Assembly: GCF_030269925.1 (NCBI RefSeq)
Contig: NC_085119.1
Span: 12,931,001 to 12,995,000, forward strand
Length of the DNA stretch: 64,000 bases
From: Bombyx mori
Taxonomy: Eukaryota; Arthropoda; Insecta; Lepidoptera; Bombycidae
Direction of reading: 5' to 3'
In this document: positions 1 to 9,612 of the stretch, one piece after another
Layout: every line of letters starts with the position of its first letter
Position numbering within the stretch: the first letter of the stretch is position 1
Program-made: the position numbers and the translations under genes
The notes under the pieces: generated by a model
The model's database searches: none
Seen by the model: only the letters and a program-made list of their open reading frames with translations
What the model was told of the DNA's origin: nothing

Positions 1-477
1 CGCATCACATCAGGAGCCGAAAATCACTGTTAGCATTGTCTGGATCAACAAGACAAAGCTAAAGGATCTCCTATTTACAAATGTATGTCTAGTAAACATC
101 TCGAGACAATAGCCCCGGTTTTATCTTTAGCTATTTGGAACACAAAAACAAAGCCATTATAAGAAATCCCGTGATCACTGAACTCATTCGCTTGCTGAAT
201 AAAAGTTGACGGCGTATTCGCGGCATTAATGAGATTATAAAACTTTTAGACGGATACCTTCATGGCCTGTTTGTGATTCAATACTGTTTTATCTGTAGCC
301 AATTCACCAAATATACGATGAACCAGAAAGTTGAAGATCCCAGTTTCTGATTTTACAATTAAACTAATCCATTAACCGAGTGCTGTGAGTTTCCAAATCG
401 CGGTGAACTATCGGAAATGACATACCTGGTGTTTGATCATAATATGAAAACAAGCGTTCAATCTAGATATGCACATA

Positions 478-575
478 CGAAGTCTTCGCGGCCTAAAAGA
501 CATGGCACCTCGTGTACTATCGAGCGATGCGACCGATGTTCAAATCACGCACCATGACACCAATTTTTCGAATAA
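478..575 (+). repeat. Degenerate Bm1-like SINE head
   Basis: This is a decayed version of the tRNA-like head seen at 645-720: a 'cggcctaaaagac' A-box-like stretch, then 'gatgttcaaatc' where intact copies have the B box GGTTCGAATCC. It has no recognisable body or tail. Confidence 0.45.
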
Positions 576-644
576 AAAACCTTATTGACACATGGCCGAG
601 AATTAGTTCTGCGATAAAACAATAACATAATGTAATGTAATTTG

Positions 645-1090
645 AAGTCGTCGTGGCCTAAAGGATAAGACGTCCGGAGCATTCATATCTAGCGATGCAC
701 CGGGTTCGAATCCCGCCGTCGGGTACCAAATTTTTTAACAAAATACCTACGATGTTCACGATTGACTTCCACGGTGAAGGAATAACATCGTGCAATAAAA
801 ATCAAACCCGCAAAATTATAATTTGCGTAATTAGGTACTGGTGGTAGGACCTCGCGTGAGTCCGCGCGGGTAGGTACCACCTCCCCGCCTATTTCTGCCG
901 TGAAGCAGTAATGGGTTTCGGTTTGAAGGGTGGGACAGCCGTTGTAACTATACAGAGACCTTAGAACTCATATCTCAAAGTGGGTGGTGGCACTTCCGTT
1001 GGAGATGTCCATGGGCTCCAGTAACCACTTAACACCAGGTGGGCTGTGAGCTCGTCTACCTGTCTAAGCAATAACAAAAACTAATAAAAA
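645..1090 (+). repeat. Bm1-like tRNA-derived SINE, near full length
   Basis: The head GTCGTCGTGGCCTAAAGG contains a pol III A-box-like stretch and GGTTCGAATCC (703-713) is a B box. A body of about 350 bases is shared with many other copies in this window, ending CTAAGCAATAA plus an A-rich tail. It is the most complete + strand copy here. It sits upstream of the first visible Tsp2A exon, probably in the preceding intron. Short open frames in it are not genes. Confidence 0.88.
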
Positions 1091-1221
1091 TCGAACCCGC
1101 AAAATTTTTAATTTATGTAATTGGTATACAGTTGAGATATGTCAAGTCTGGAGGTGAACGGTGGTATCGTACCTAGTAGGCTACGAGTTAAATAATAAAT
1201 ATCTACAATTGTTCTTTCCAG

Positions 1222-1419
1222 TTGTTTGGCGTATCGGTATTCGCACTATGTCTCTGGATTTGCTTCGAGCCCGGCTTCAATGAATGGATGAGGATCCTAG
1301 AACTACAGAAGTACTTCATCGGTATCTACATTATGCTCATTGCCTCTTTGGGCATCATGGTGGTCGCGTTCCTCGGATGCGGGTCGGCACTGATGGAAAA
1401 CGTAACACTTTTATACGGT
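1222..1419 (+). CDS. Tsp2A: Tetraspanin Tsp2A, internal coding exon (end of TM1, TM2)
   Basis: Four-pass membrane protein; in Drosophila Tsp2A works with Mesh and Snakeskin in smooth septate junctions of gut epithelium. The exon is 66 codons, flanked by an AG acceptor (1220-1221) and a GTAAGT donor at 1420, and both ends are phase 0. It encodes the end of the first membrane segment (FALCLWICFEPGFNEW), the short first extracellular loop, and TM2 (YFIGIYIMLIASLGIMVV) with the tetraspanin FLGCGSALME motif after it. The EPGFN-WLRILE-like loop and the later exons match my recollection of fly Tsp2A closely. The N-terminal ~30 residues must come from an exon left of the window; I found none in 1-1221. 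Family assignment is very safe and the Tsp2A orthology is probable. Confidence 0.93.
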
Positions 1420-1442
1420 GTAAGTACTGAGTTTATGAATTA

Positions 1443-1870
1443 CTAGCGGCCCGCTCCGGCTCCGCTCGGGTCTTTAACAAAAATTTCAACTATATTAGAC
1501 GTTGGTTTATTTTTTAAAATAAAAGAACACTTCTTGCGGCACAACTATAATAGTTAGAGATATGTTGTCGCGACACTTTTTGTAAATAATAATGTGTTGT
1601 ACAAAGAAGTAGTACATTATTTTATTCTATCGTCAATAATTTTTGCAGGGCACGCGATTTAAAGAATATTTTAGGTAATTTTTTTACACCTTGGGTTACA
1701 TTATTAGAGTTTTACTAAGGAATTCTAATTTTTTTCAAAAAAGATTATAGCCTATGTCACTCGGGAATAGAGTAGCTTCCATTTCAAATCGGTTCAGTAG
1801 TTTCGGAGCCTATTCAATACAAACAAACAAACAAATCTTTCCTCTTTGTAATATTAGTATAGAAGTATAG
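1443..1870 (-). mobile_element. Helitron-type non-autonomous repeat in Tsp2A intron
   Basis: Read on the minus strand, it starts TCTATACT-TATACTAATATTACAAAGAGG and carries a (TTTG)n stretch with the conserved 'ggctccgaaactactgaaccgatttg' box (key bases given only in part). It ends with a GC-rich palindrome followed by CTAG next to T, the usual Helitron 3' end. It has no coding capacity. Similar ends recur at 52263-52480 and 44019-44261. Assignment to the lepidopteran Lep1-like group is by recollection. Confidence 0.6.
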
Positions 1871-1871
1871 A

Positions 1872-2397
1872 CTAGCGACCCGCCCTCGCCATGTTTCGAG
1901 AACTGTAATCCATTATTGAACTTATTGAATTTTCTAAAATTTGATATTATCAAATCTGGTCCTGACAATAAGAAACACTATAAAAAAGAACGTAATAAAC
2001 AAAAAATCTAATCTATCCTCTTCTTATATTCATGGTTCACTATTTTGGCGATAATGGTCTACACATAAAAGATATAATATGCTGTCACGGGCTTTTTTGT
2101 ATGATTATTTAAGATAAACATTTCCATTTTACAATATACACGTGTAACTCCAACGTGTTTTGCGGTTCACGCCAAAATAAGGCAGATTTTTCCGTTCTTA
2201 CTTTACACTTTTTGTTATATTTTGGGTAATTCACATTATATTTTTATAAATTATAGCCTATGTGTTATTTTGATGTGTAAGCTATATTATTGTAAAGTTT
2301 CATCAAATTCCATACAGTAGTTTTTGCGTGAAAGTGTACAAACATACATCCATATATTCTTACAAACTTTTACGTTTATAATAATAGTAAAGTAGGA
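1872..2397 (-). mobile_element. Diverged Helitron-type repeat abutting the previous copy
   Basis: The CTAG at 1872-1875 and the CGACCCGCCCTCGCC palindrome-side sequence match the copy at 52263. The far end (around 2379-2397) is a decayed version of the AATATTAGTA end. The inside is AT-rich and unrecognised. It is nearly head-to-tail with the copy at 1443-1870. Confidence 0.45.
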
Positions 2398-2894
2398 TTA
2401 TATGTTTAATATTACTACACTGATATCAACGATATGATGAAATATTATGCATTTAAGAGATTCTTTTCTCAAACTTTATTTTTATTTTAAATAAAAAGCA
2501 CGAGATTAAACCATAAAACTAGATGCAATTATATCTACGACTCGCGTATCCGAAGAAAATACTATATTTGAAAAGTATTTTACTTTGCTTGCTTGATTGT
2601 ATTAACTTTAGTAAATTTTTTAGTAGCAGCAATATAAGAATATATAGCTTAGAAAGATTTGTTCGAGTTACATATTTTGAAATTGTTTTTTTTTCTTTAT
2701 TATTTATTGTACACACGGTTAATACAATAAAATTATTGAGAAAACTTATAAAATGGCGAGCTTAACTCAACAATTGAGTTATCTACCAGCTAACCGTTCT
2801 TAAAGAGGGAGAGCTTTACATAAGTAGATAGAAGAGTACAATCTAATCAATTATTATTATTCTAATCAATCTAATTGTTTTATTATTTTCACAG

Positions 2895-3071
2895 TACATT
2901 GGGTCACAGTTAGCTTTGTTTGTGTTTGGGCTGATCGGGGCATGCGTGGTGCTTGACTTTTCGACCTATGACTCCAGTATTCAACCCCTCATCAGAAATG
3001 TAATTGTGCGGCTGATAAATAACCCTCAACATGACGGCAGCAGGGAGATTCTCAGAATGGTCCAAGAAGGG
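2895..3071 (+). CDS. Tsp2A: Tetraspanin Tsp2A, internal coding exon (TM3, start of large loop)
   Basis: This exon has 59 codons, an acceptor CACAG ending at 2894 and a donor GTAAGA at 3072, with phase 0 at both ends. It opens with YIGSQLALFVFGLIGACVVL, the third membrane segment, followed by the first part of the large extracellular loop (DFSTYDSSIQPLIRN to MVQEG). The helix just before the next exon's CCG motif is typical of tetraspanin loops. The upstream intron (1420-2894) holds two Helitron-type repeats. The downstream intron (3072-5080) holds three SINE fragments. Confidence 0.93.
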
Positions 3072-3164
3072 GTAAGACCAAAATATATTACGATTCTTTA
3101 GTTAGATTAAGAGATTCTGCACTCTTAAGGGACATATTTTATAATATTTGTACGCATTAGGGTA

Positions 3165-3265
3165 GGATTTTTTTTTATTACCCTTGTAGGCAGACGAGCA
3201 TACGGCCCAAATGATGGTGAGTGGTTACCGTCGCCCATGGACTTCAGCAATTCCATGTGTGTGGG
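3165..3265 (+). repeat. Second SINE-like family ('GTAGGCAGACGAGCATACGG'), fragment
   Basis: T-rich start, then the GTAGGCAGACGAGCATACGG core and TGGTGAGTGGTTACCGTCGCCCATGG. The same core recurs at 21249, 24040/25311, 28905 (minus) and 62795. It lies in the Tsp2A intron. Confidence 0.7.
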
Positions 3266-3475
3266 CACGGGCAAATATCACTATCCTGTTTATGTATGTG
3301 AGTAATTATGTGCTCTAGATTGAAAAGTACTTTATATAAAATATAATTTCGTGTTTGGGTCTCAAACTGGATGGTTGCACTCAAGTTGTGATAATTGTGA
3401 GCTGAAAATACCAAGAATCAGGACCGTCGGCTAATCCAGTCCTCATTGCCAAAAACTTATATATTTTTTTACTGT

Positions 3476-3675
3476 ATTAAGTGGTTACTGGACCCCATAG
3501 ACATTTCCAACCGTAAATGCGCCACCCAGCTTGAAATATAAGTTCTAAGGTCTCAGTATAGTTACAACGGCTGCCCCACCCATCAAACCGAAACGCATTA
3601 CTGCTTCACGGCAGAAATAGGCAGGGTGGGGGTGCCTACCCGCGCGGACACACAAGAGGTCTTACCACCAGTAAA
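3476..3675 (-). repeat. Bm1-like SINE, internal/3' fragment
   Basis: The reverse complement matches the SINE body from the TGGTGGTAAGACCTC region to the CCACTTAAT region. The tRNA-like head and tail are missing. It lies in the Tsp2A intron. Confidence 0.82.
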
Positions 3676-3978
3676 AACAATTTATTAAAAACCGTTTATT
3701 TTAAACAAACATTTATAAAATAAAAAATGAAGAATTCATTGAATCTCGAAGGCATGTAAACTGTGAAATGGAACTACCAAAGTACAGCTCCGCACCCGCC
3801 TTTTCGACGGTGATGAACGATACGTTTCTCTTTTTTTTATTTTCTTTCGTGACAACTGCGACCACCAAATGCGTCACCTAACGAAGCAAACACGGAAACG
3901 CATTGTGAGAACGGACAGTTGGCGCTGTAATTTTATTCAGCTGAGTAACTGGCTCAGTATTAGCCAACAGATATAATA

Positions 3979-4140
3979 ATTTTTTTTATTGCTTAGGTGG
4001 GTGGACGAGCTCACAGCCCACCTGGTGTTGAGTGGTTACTGGAGCCCATAGACATCTACAACGTAAATGCGCCACCCACCTTGAGATGTAAGCTCTAAGG
4101 TCTCAGTATAGTTACAACGGCTGCCCCACCCTTCAAGCGA
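3979..4140 (-). repeat. Bm1-like SINE, 3' fragment
   Basis: A T-run (SINE A-tail on the other strand) is followed by ATTGCTTAGGTGGGTGGACG and the body up to CCCCACCCTTCAAGCGA. It is a 5'-truncated copy in the Tsp2A intron. Confidence 0.85.
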
Positions 4141-5080
4141 AAGTGATAAAAAAGTGATAAAGTTGAAATAAGAAGATAATGTGTTTATTAGCTTTCGATG
4201 TGACATGATTCAATCCCTTCGTAGCTACAATTCAGACCGGCGCACTGGCGCTAATCAAATGTGCTTGTGCGCTACGCTTCAAGCACCGGATACAGCCCCA
4301 ATCATAAACTCTCTCTGCTCTGAAACTAGATTTGATTGTGAAACGGCGCCCGCGCTAAATGGGGCTCGAGTAGGCATAATGTTTGCAAATATCTGCACAC
4401 TGCACTAATATCTAATTAGATTCCAAAGTACCTAGAGGCTTAATTATGCGGCTTGTAGTTTCCAAAAATTATTTCCCCTTAATTCATCAACGCGGGCAGC
4501 GGCGTTCACTAAGTGAAGCATATGAGCTCCGCCATTTACCTAGTACTAGCTGAAGCATGATCTAGACTTTCTGAAAATAGTGTTATGTACTTCTTAACTG
4601 CTAATCTTGAGAATATTTCGCATTGAAGTGTAATTAAAAAAGATGTGTGCTGTCGTGGGAAACCGGATTAGAGCGAAGTTCCTTATTATAAAAATATTAA
4701 TTTAAAGTTCTATTCGAGGTATAAATAAAATAAAACTGGAGGTTTCGCAACAACCCACGGTCATTCGGTAACGTGCGAACTTATTGTGGTACACTTCATT
4801 CACGGTTGTTTGCATAAGAGTTAGTGTATTGCGTAAACGAACGCTCTGAGATCGTGGTCAATGAATGATAAAAAAATGTTATTTTTTGTACGTTATTACA
4901 AAGTTAAGTCGTACACTGTGTGCATTACTAATAAAAATCTAACGTTACGGACGTTTTTTCTCAGTTAGGGTATTCCTCCGCATCGTCCCATAAGGAACTT
5001 CGTTCCAAAATTATTATGAAAATACTCTTTGCTCTAATGTGCCTACTTCTTAAATTTACTATTTGTAATGTGATACTCAG

Positions 5081-5266
5081 ATCGGTTGCTGCGGTGCAGA
5101 CGGGCCCATGGACTACATCAATCTGAACAAGCCCCTACCGTCCGAATGCCGTGATTCAGTAACCGGCAACGCATATTTCCACGGCTGCGTCGATGAAATG
5201 ACTTGGTACTTAGAAGGAAAGACCGGTTGGCTAGCTGGCATTGTGTTGGCATCTTGCATGGTTTCT
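5081..5266 (+). CDS. Tsp2A: Tetraspanin Tsp2A, internal coding exon (CCG large loop, TM4 start)
   Basis: This exon has 62 codons, acceptor CTCAG ending at 5080 and donor GTAAGT at 5267, phase 0. It carries the diagnostic tetraspanin cysteines: CCG at its start (IGCCGADGPMDY), the PSEC cysteine, and HGCVDE just before the last membrane segment, so the expected two disulfides of the large loop can form. GWLAGIVLASCMVS begins TM4. The GNAYFHGCVDE-TWYLEGKTGW stretch is the part most like fly Tsp2A. Confidence 0.95.
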
Positions 5267-5541
5267 GTAAGTACATTGAAAGAATTATAATAAAATTTGA
5301 ATATTCTTCTATTTCCTCTATGAATAGTGATACTAGTGCAAATATTTATAAACAATTCGATCTATGGCTAGCAATACTATATATTAATGCAATATTTAAA
5401 GTCTCGGTCTTTGGGTTATTGTCATCATTAATCATTAACTAGTTGCACTTTACAAGCTTGTCGGTTTTATTTGAGTACAACTCCATCTTGAAAATATTCG
5501 TGACAACATGCTTGTGAGAAATGATGTGAATGAATTTTTAG

Positions 5542-5566
5542 CCTAACCTAACCTAACCTAACCTAA
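5542..5566. repeat. (CCTAA)5 interstitial telomere-type repeat
   Basis: Five exact CCTAA units, the complement of the insect telomere unit TTAGG, lie in the last intron of Tsp2A. Confidence 0.9.
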
Positions 5567-5795
5567 CTACTACATAGGGTATTTAATTTTATTACTCTAT
5601 GCGAATAAACCGGACCTCTTACACGTTAGACCAGGAACGCTTCTTGAAACTAAAAATGCAATCTCCACAACTAGTATAACTTAATAAAATTACCGGTTAG
5701 CATTTTCAATTCTATAATACATATCCAACTACCAATTCCGAAAATTATTAGAAAACAGCATACAAATAATGCAAATGTATTTTATTTCTTCACAG

Positions 5796-5873
5796 ATAAT
5801 TAACGCAGTCATGTCTTTAGTCCTTATCCAAGCTGTGAAGAAAGAAGAAGATGAAGCTATAGTATACAAATGA
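5796..5873 (+). CDS. Tsp2A: Tetraspanin Tsp2A, last coding exon (end of TM4, cytosolic tail, stop)
   Basis: This exon has 25 codons plus TGA (5871-5873) after acceptor CACAG ending at 5795, phase 0. It completes TM4 (IINAVMSLVLIQAV) and gives a short charged cytosolic tail, KKEEDEAIVYK, very like the KKEEE-type tail of fly Tsp2A. The four exons in the window sum to 212 residues. A complete protein should be about 240, so only the N-terminal tail and most of TM1 are missing. Confidence 0.92.
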   Translation: MINAVMSLVLIQAVKKEEDEAIVYK

Positions 5874-5996
5874 AACTAGGTTTAAGTTTTACATTAATTT
5901 AAAGTTTAGCCATATTCTTTTTTCAACTATTTTCTTATTCTACCACCGTATTTTTAAAATAAGTAAAATTACTATTGTCTTGTAATCTTTTGTTTT

Positions 5997-6002
5997 AATA
6001 AA
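5997..6002 (+). promoter_or_regulatory. Tsp2A: Poly(A) signal AATAAA of Tsp2A
   Basis: A canonical AATAAA lies 124 bases after the Tsp2A stop codon, in AT-rich sequence with a T/G-rich stretch downstream. It implies a short 3' UTR of roughly 150 bases. Confidence 0.7.
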
Positions 6003-6233
6003 GTATTTTTACGTATATTAATTGAAAGTTTGATTTAACTTTGAGATAAAGCTCCACGTTGTCCGGATTAAAGAAAATCTTCAGCTCTAGACTGAATATC
6101 AGTATAATTTAGAACATTTAAAAAAAAATCATGTATTAATAATACAGATAATTTCTAAAGGGAAGTAAGTCGACAAGGGATTATTGTTTAACTATTTATT
6201 AACAAATGTGAATGAAACAATATAACTACTTTT

Positions 6234-6509
6234 AAAGTGAAACTTTAATTACATCGTCTCAAACTTCTTCGTCTGTGTGTTGCATGTCGCGAGACGGTCG
6301 GCCGCGAAGTAGGGATAACGTGAAAGGCGCTCGTCAGAGCAGCCAAGGCCAATATGGCGGCGCCTATAGTTCGCAGCAGCTGACCGTGTAGTGTATAGAC
6401 TATTACTCATTTGTGCCAGTGCTCCACGCTATTTTGTTTGTGTGTTTAATGTAAATGTTAATTAGTTAAATGAGTTAAATGTCTATAATGTGAAAAAAAG
6501 TTTCACTTT
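6234..6509. mobile_element. Candidate MITE with AAAGTGAAACTTT inverted ends
   Basis: Inverted arms of 13 bases (6234-6246 and 6497-6509) flank a ~250-base core with an unusual GC-rich island (6280-6385, including ATGGCGGCGCC). I see no coding frame and no clear target-site duplication. It could instead be a regulatory island with chance inverted flanks. Confidence 0.35.
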
Positions 6510-6541
6510 TACCGTGTTTTCATAAAATCACACAATCCTTT

Positions 6542-6670
6542 TTTTCCTACCTAATCGCTGGCAACCTAAAAGCTACGCGCAGTTTGATAGATGAGCTCAC
6601 GGGCCTCATTCTAGGAGTACTTGCTAATACTAGCCCTAGCAATAGCAGTGCTTCGATGGATCTACCACCA
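6542..6670 (-). repeat. Degenerate jockey-type LINE 3' UTR fragment
   Basis: The reverse complement shows 'ggtagat', then GCTATTGCTAGGGCTAGTATTAGCAA-like sequence and GAGCTCATC, the same order as in the 3' UTR copies at 8972, 55540 and 63344. It is heavily decayed. Confidence 0.5.
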
Positions 6671-7554
6671 CTACTACCTTTGGAACTTAAATATTAATTT
6701 CATGTTTATTCTGTTTAATAACGTAACAGAGAACAGAAGATAAAAATAGATTTTAATTTTTATTCAAATAGCATACATAATATAATATTGTAAGCCCGGA
6801 ACATGTTTTATGTTGATTGCGTTACAACAAAACACACATATTTATTAGCCTACAAAACGGGCATCAACAAAAACCGTTCGTCCACCAGTTTCAGCCAAAT
6901 TACAGACATTTCATTGTTTCCCCCCCGACAAACACATTTACTGTTGATTGTGGCCACGGTAAATACTGTGATGACGTTGTACAAACAAACGGACAGATGT
7001 ACAATAACTTTTTTAGTCCTCACCTTTTATATAGAAATCAGGAAAAGGAATTGCCGTTAATGGATCTGGCGGGGGACTTAAAATATTTCCTTTCATATTA
7101 TACTTACTTTATTCCGTAAACATAAAGGTTCTTTGTTTGATCCGTTTCTAAATCATTATTCTGGTATTAAATAAATAAATAAATAATCCCTTAATTTCGT
7201 TGTTGCGTTCATTATTAAAATTCTAATGTTTAAAAAACGTATAACTTTTGAACAGTTACGATCTTCGAATAAATAACAGAGCAGCAGTTTTTTTTTATTT
7301 ATCTTAGGATTTAATATGGCAGTAGTTTTTCCCGCTAATGATCTATTTCCTAATACATCGTCGAGCTGCCATGGCTATTATTTATCTTCCGCCCTTAGTA
7401 GCATCCTTTGCTAAGCAGACAAGTAGAGGTTACTGGTGCGTATAACTCCGCCCCTAATTTTTTTTTACGTTAGGGGAAACAAATTTACGAATATCTGGCC
7501 GATGAGGGATCAGAGTAATGTCAAACTACGAGACAACTACCGACTCTGTTTATT

Positions 7555-8165
7555 TTCAGGCAGAGATCTGAATGTCATACGAGATACGGGCACCTCGGTT
7601 CTAGGGAGTGGGCTGGGTATGTGGGACTTAAAGGTCTGCAGATATTGATATCGGACCGCGGGCCCAAAGTCTTTTAAGACTATACACAATAAACGACTCC
7701 CCTTACACTCTCTCACCCGACGAGCAATCTCCGCCCGAGATCAGAATCCAAGCAGTAAGAGGTTCACGCAGTTAGCACTAAGTTTTACTCGTGGCTCCAA
7801 CAGGATGCCCGATGGGTCATCGAGATGATCGTCGACGACCAACGACGCCGGTATTCGTGGTACAGCAGCCTGCCTGGTCAGAACGCTTACTGGTGGCTTG
7901 GTCTTCCGCAGGACGTCTGGAAGACAACGACCTATCCCCTTGGTGCAAGCGCCATCGTAATGGTAACACATGACACAGCCTTAGCCCTTTCATTCTGCCA
8001 CCTCCCTCTCTGTGAGATGGTGGGACACACAGAAGTCAAGCAATGCCTTCTAGGACTCTGCATATGCGCTGGCGAGCCACCATGGCCGGCAGCGATAAAT
8101 CCGGTCATATTTGCGCGACGGTAATACCCCTCTCCCAACTCTTGAGGGATGGCATTAAATCCCAA
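7555..8165 (-). mobile_element. Old R1-type LINE fragment (C-terminal region and 3' UTR)
   Basis: Read as reverse complement, it parallels the 3' end of the better copy at 25784-26857. Shared blocks are GGTATGTG(A/G)GACT, the ACTAAACGACTCCCC-like block, the CTGGTCAGAACG block and the CTCTGTGAGATGGTGG block. It is diverged and deleted, with no intact frame. Confidence 0.6.
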
Positions 8166-8971
8166 ACAATCCTCTCCCCAACATTAAAGTTGTTGTGTAT
8201 TTGAGAGGATTGAGGGCGAGGACTCGAGTGCAGAGGTACGGATCACACTGTCCGATCAACTTTTGTAGTTTTTATTAGTAAGTTAGATAGTAGTTTAGTT
8301 GTAGTTATGGAAAAAACCAGTTGGGAGATGCGTGACCGAAGAGAAGAGAAAAATGAAGACCTACAAAAAAGATAGAAGAGAGAAGCAATACAAAGAACAC
8401 GGATACTCTGTGCTGCGGCCCAGGAGCCCAGGCATTGAAAAACTCATGTTCCTTACATGAATTCAACCTATCAAAGAAGAAAGAACCAGCAAACACATTA
8501 TTACAGCAAGAGCAAAAGGTTCTGCCCTGAGGCCAATTCTATGCCACTGTAAGGAGACACGAGGACCCCACAGGCCAATAGACAGTGGAGTGTGAACCCT
8601 CATCACTGTAGTCTGACCTCTTGAATATTGTAAAGGGGAAATGAGCTACTACAGATAAACAAGCCTGTTTTTTACTTTGCTAAGCATGAGCGATCACCCT
8701 GATGATGACGATAGTGATGTCACACCTTTTAAACCTGTAGTTACCTTATTAGTACTATTCGGTATTTATTCAAACGTACATATGTAAGTATGTCAATCTC
8801 TAGTTTCCATAGTACAGGGAACCCTAGTTTAGAGCTAGATGATATGTGCTTTGTTCCCGATTACAATTTATTTATTTAGTACTTCATAATGATTCTTGAA
8901 CTTGTTGTTCGCGGGATGAATGTTACAACCACTCGCGGGCTACGTAACTCCATAGAATATGTCAATAGGCA

Positions 8972-9160
8972 TACATTGTAAAGCCCGCTGAGTTTCTCGC
9001 CGATCTTCTCAGTGGGTCGCGTTTCCGATCCAGTGGTAGATTTGGGGAAGCACTGCTCTTGCTAGGGCTAGTGTTAGCAACGTCCTCAGGATAGAGCTCA
9101 GTGAGCTCACCTACTAGTTAACACTAGTCGTAGAATAGGTGGAATTAAAAAGTAGAAAAA
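8972..9160 (+). repeat. Jockey-type LINE 3' UTR fragment
   Basis: It contains the 34-base stem-loop motif (8984-9016, one base shorter in the loop), then the TCGCGTTTCCGATCC block, GCTCTTGCTAGGGCTAGTGTTAGCAA and an A-rich end. The coding part is absent. Confidence 0.75.
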
Positions 9161-9346
9161 AAATACATTCAACACATCAACACATCACACAAAATACATC
9201 AACATAAACTTCGTTCTTCTACTCATATCCACTTTAGCAACTCACAACACATTTACCATAAACACAGTTTCCCATAGCCCCCTTCACAAAGACAGTCGTT
9301 CAGATTCTATTGTAAAAATCTGAACCCGTATGAATATGCACGACTT

Positions 9347-9359
9347 ATTTCAGATGCTT
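9347..9359. repeat. Target-site duplication, left copy
   Basis: ATTTCAGATGCTT occurs here, directly against the T-run, and again at 14529-14541 at the other end of the LINE. These 13 identical bases define the insertion. Confidence 0.85.
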
Positions 9360-9566
9360 TTTTTTTTTTTTTTTTTTTTTTTTTATGATTGAAAGTTTAC
9401 TGGTAGCCCGAAGGCCTTTCCAGTTTCACCAGGACAGGTGGGCGAGCAAAGGCTCAGCCAAGAGGGGTGGGATTTGCTAACAACTGCCCGAGCGCCTCCG
9501 AAGGAGACCTAACAACTCAAGAGCAATTGTTTCGCGAATGAATCTACTACCGGATCGGAATCGCGA

Positions 9567-9600
9567 CCCGCTGAGAAGATCCGGCGAGAAACTCAGCGGG
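9567..9600 (-). promoter_or_regulatory. 3' UTR stem-loop of the LINE
   Basis: A perfect 9-bp stem (CCCGCTGAG / CTCAGCGGG) closes a 16-base loop. The same position in related copies (55685-55718, 63361-63394, 8984-9016) keeps pairing by compensatory change. It is probably the RNA structure that the element's reverse transcriptase recognises. Confidence 0.75.
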
Positions 9601-9612
9601 CTGATGCATGGG

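Noticed and set aside
689..880. 63-codon frame, and similar frames in other Bm1-like copies
   Set aside because: These frames lie wholly inside SINE sequence and recur as decayed versions in other copies.
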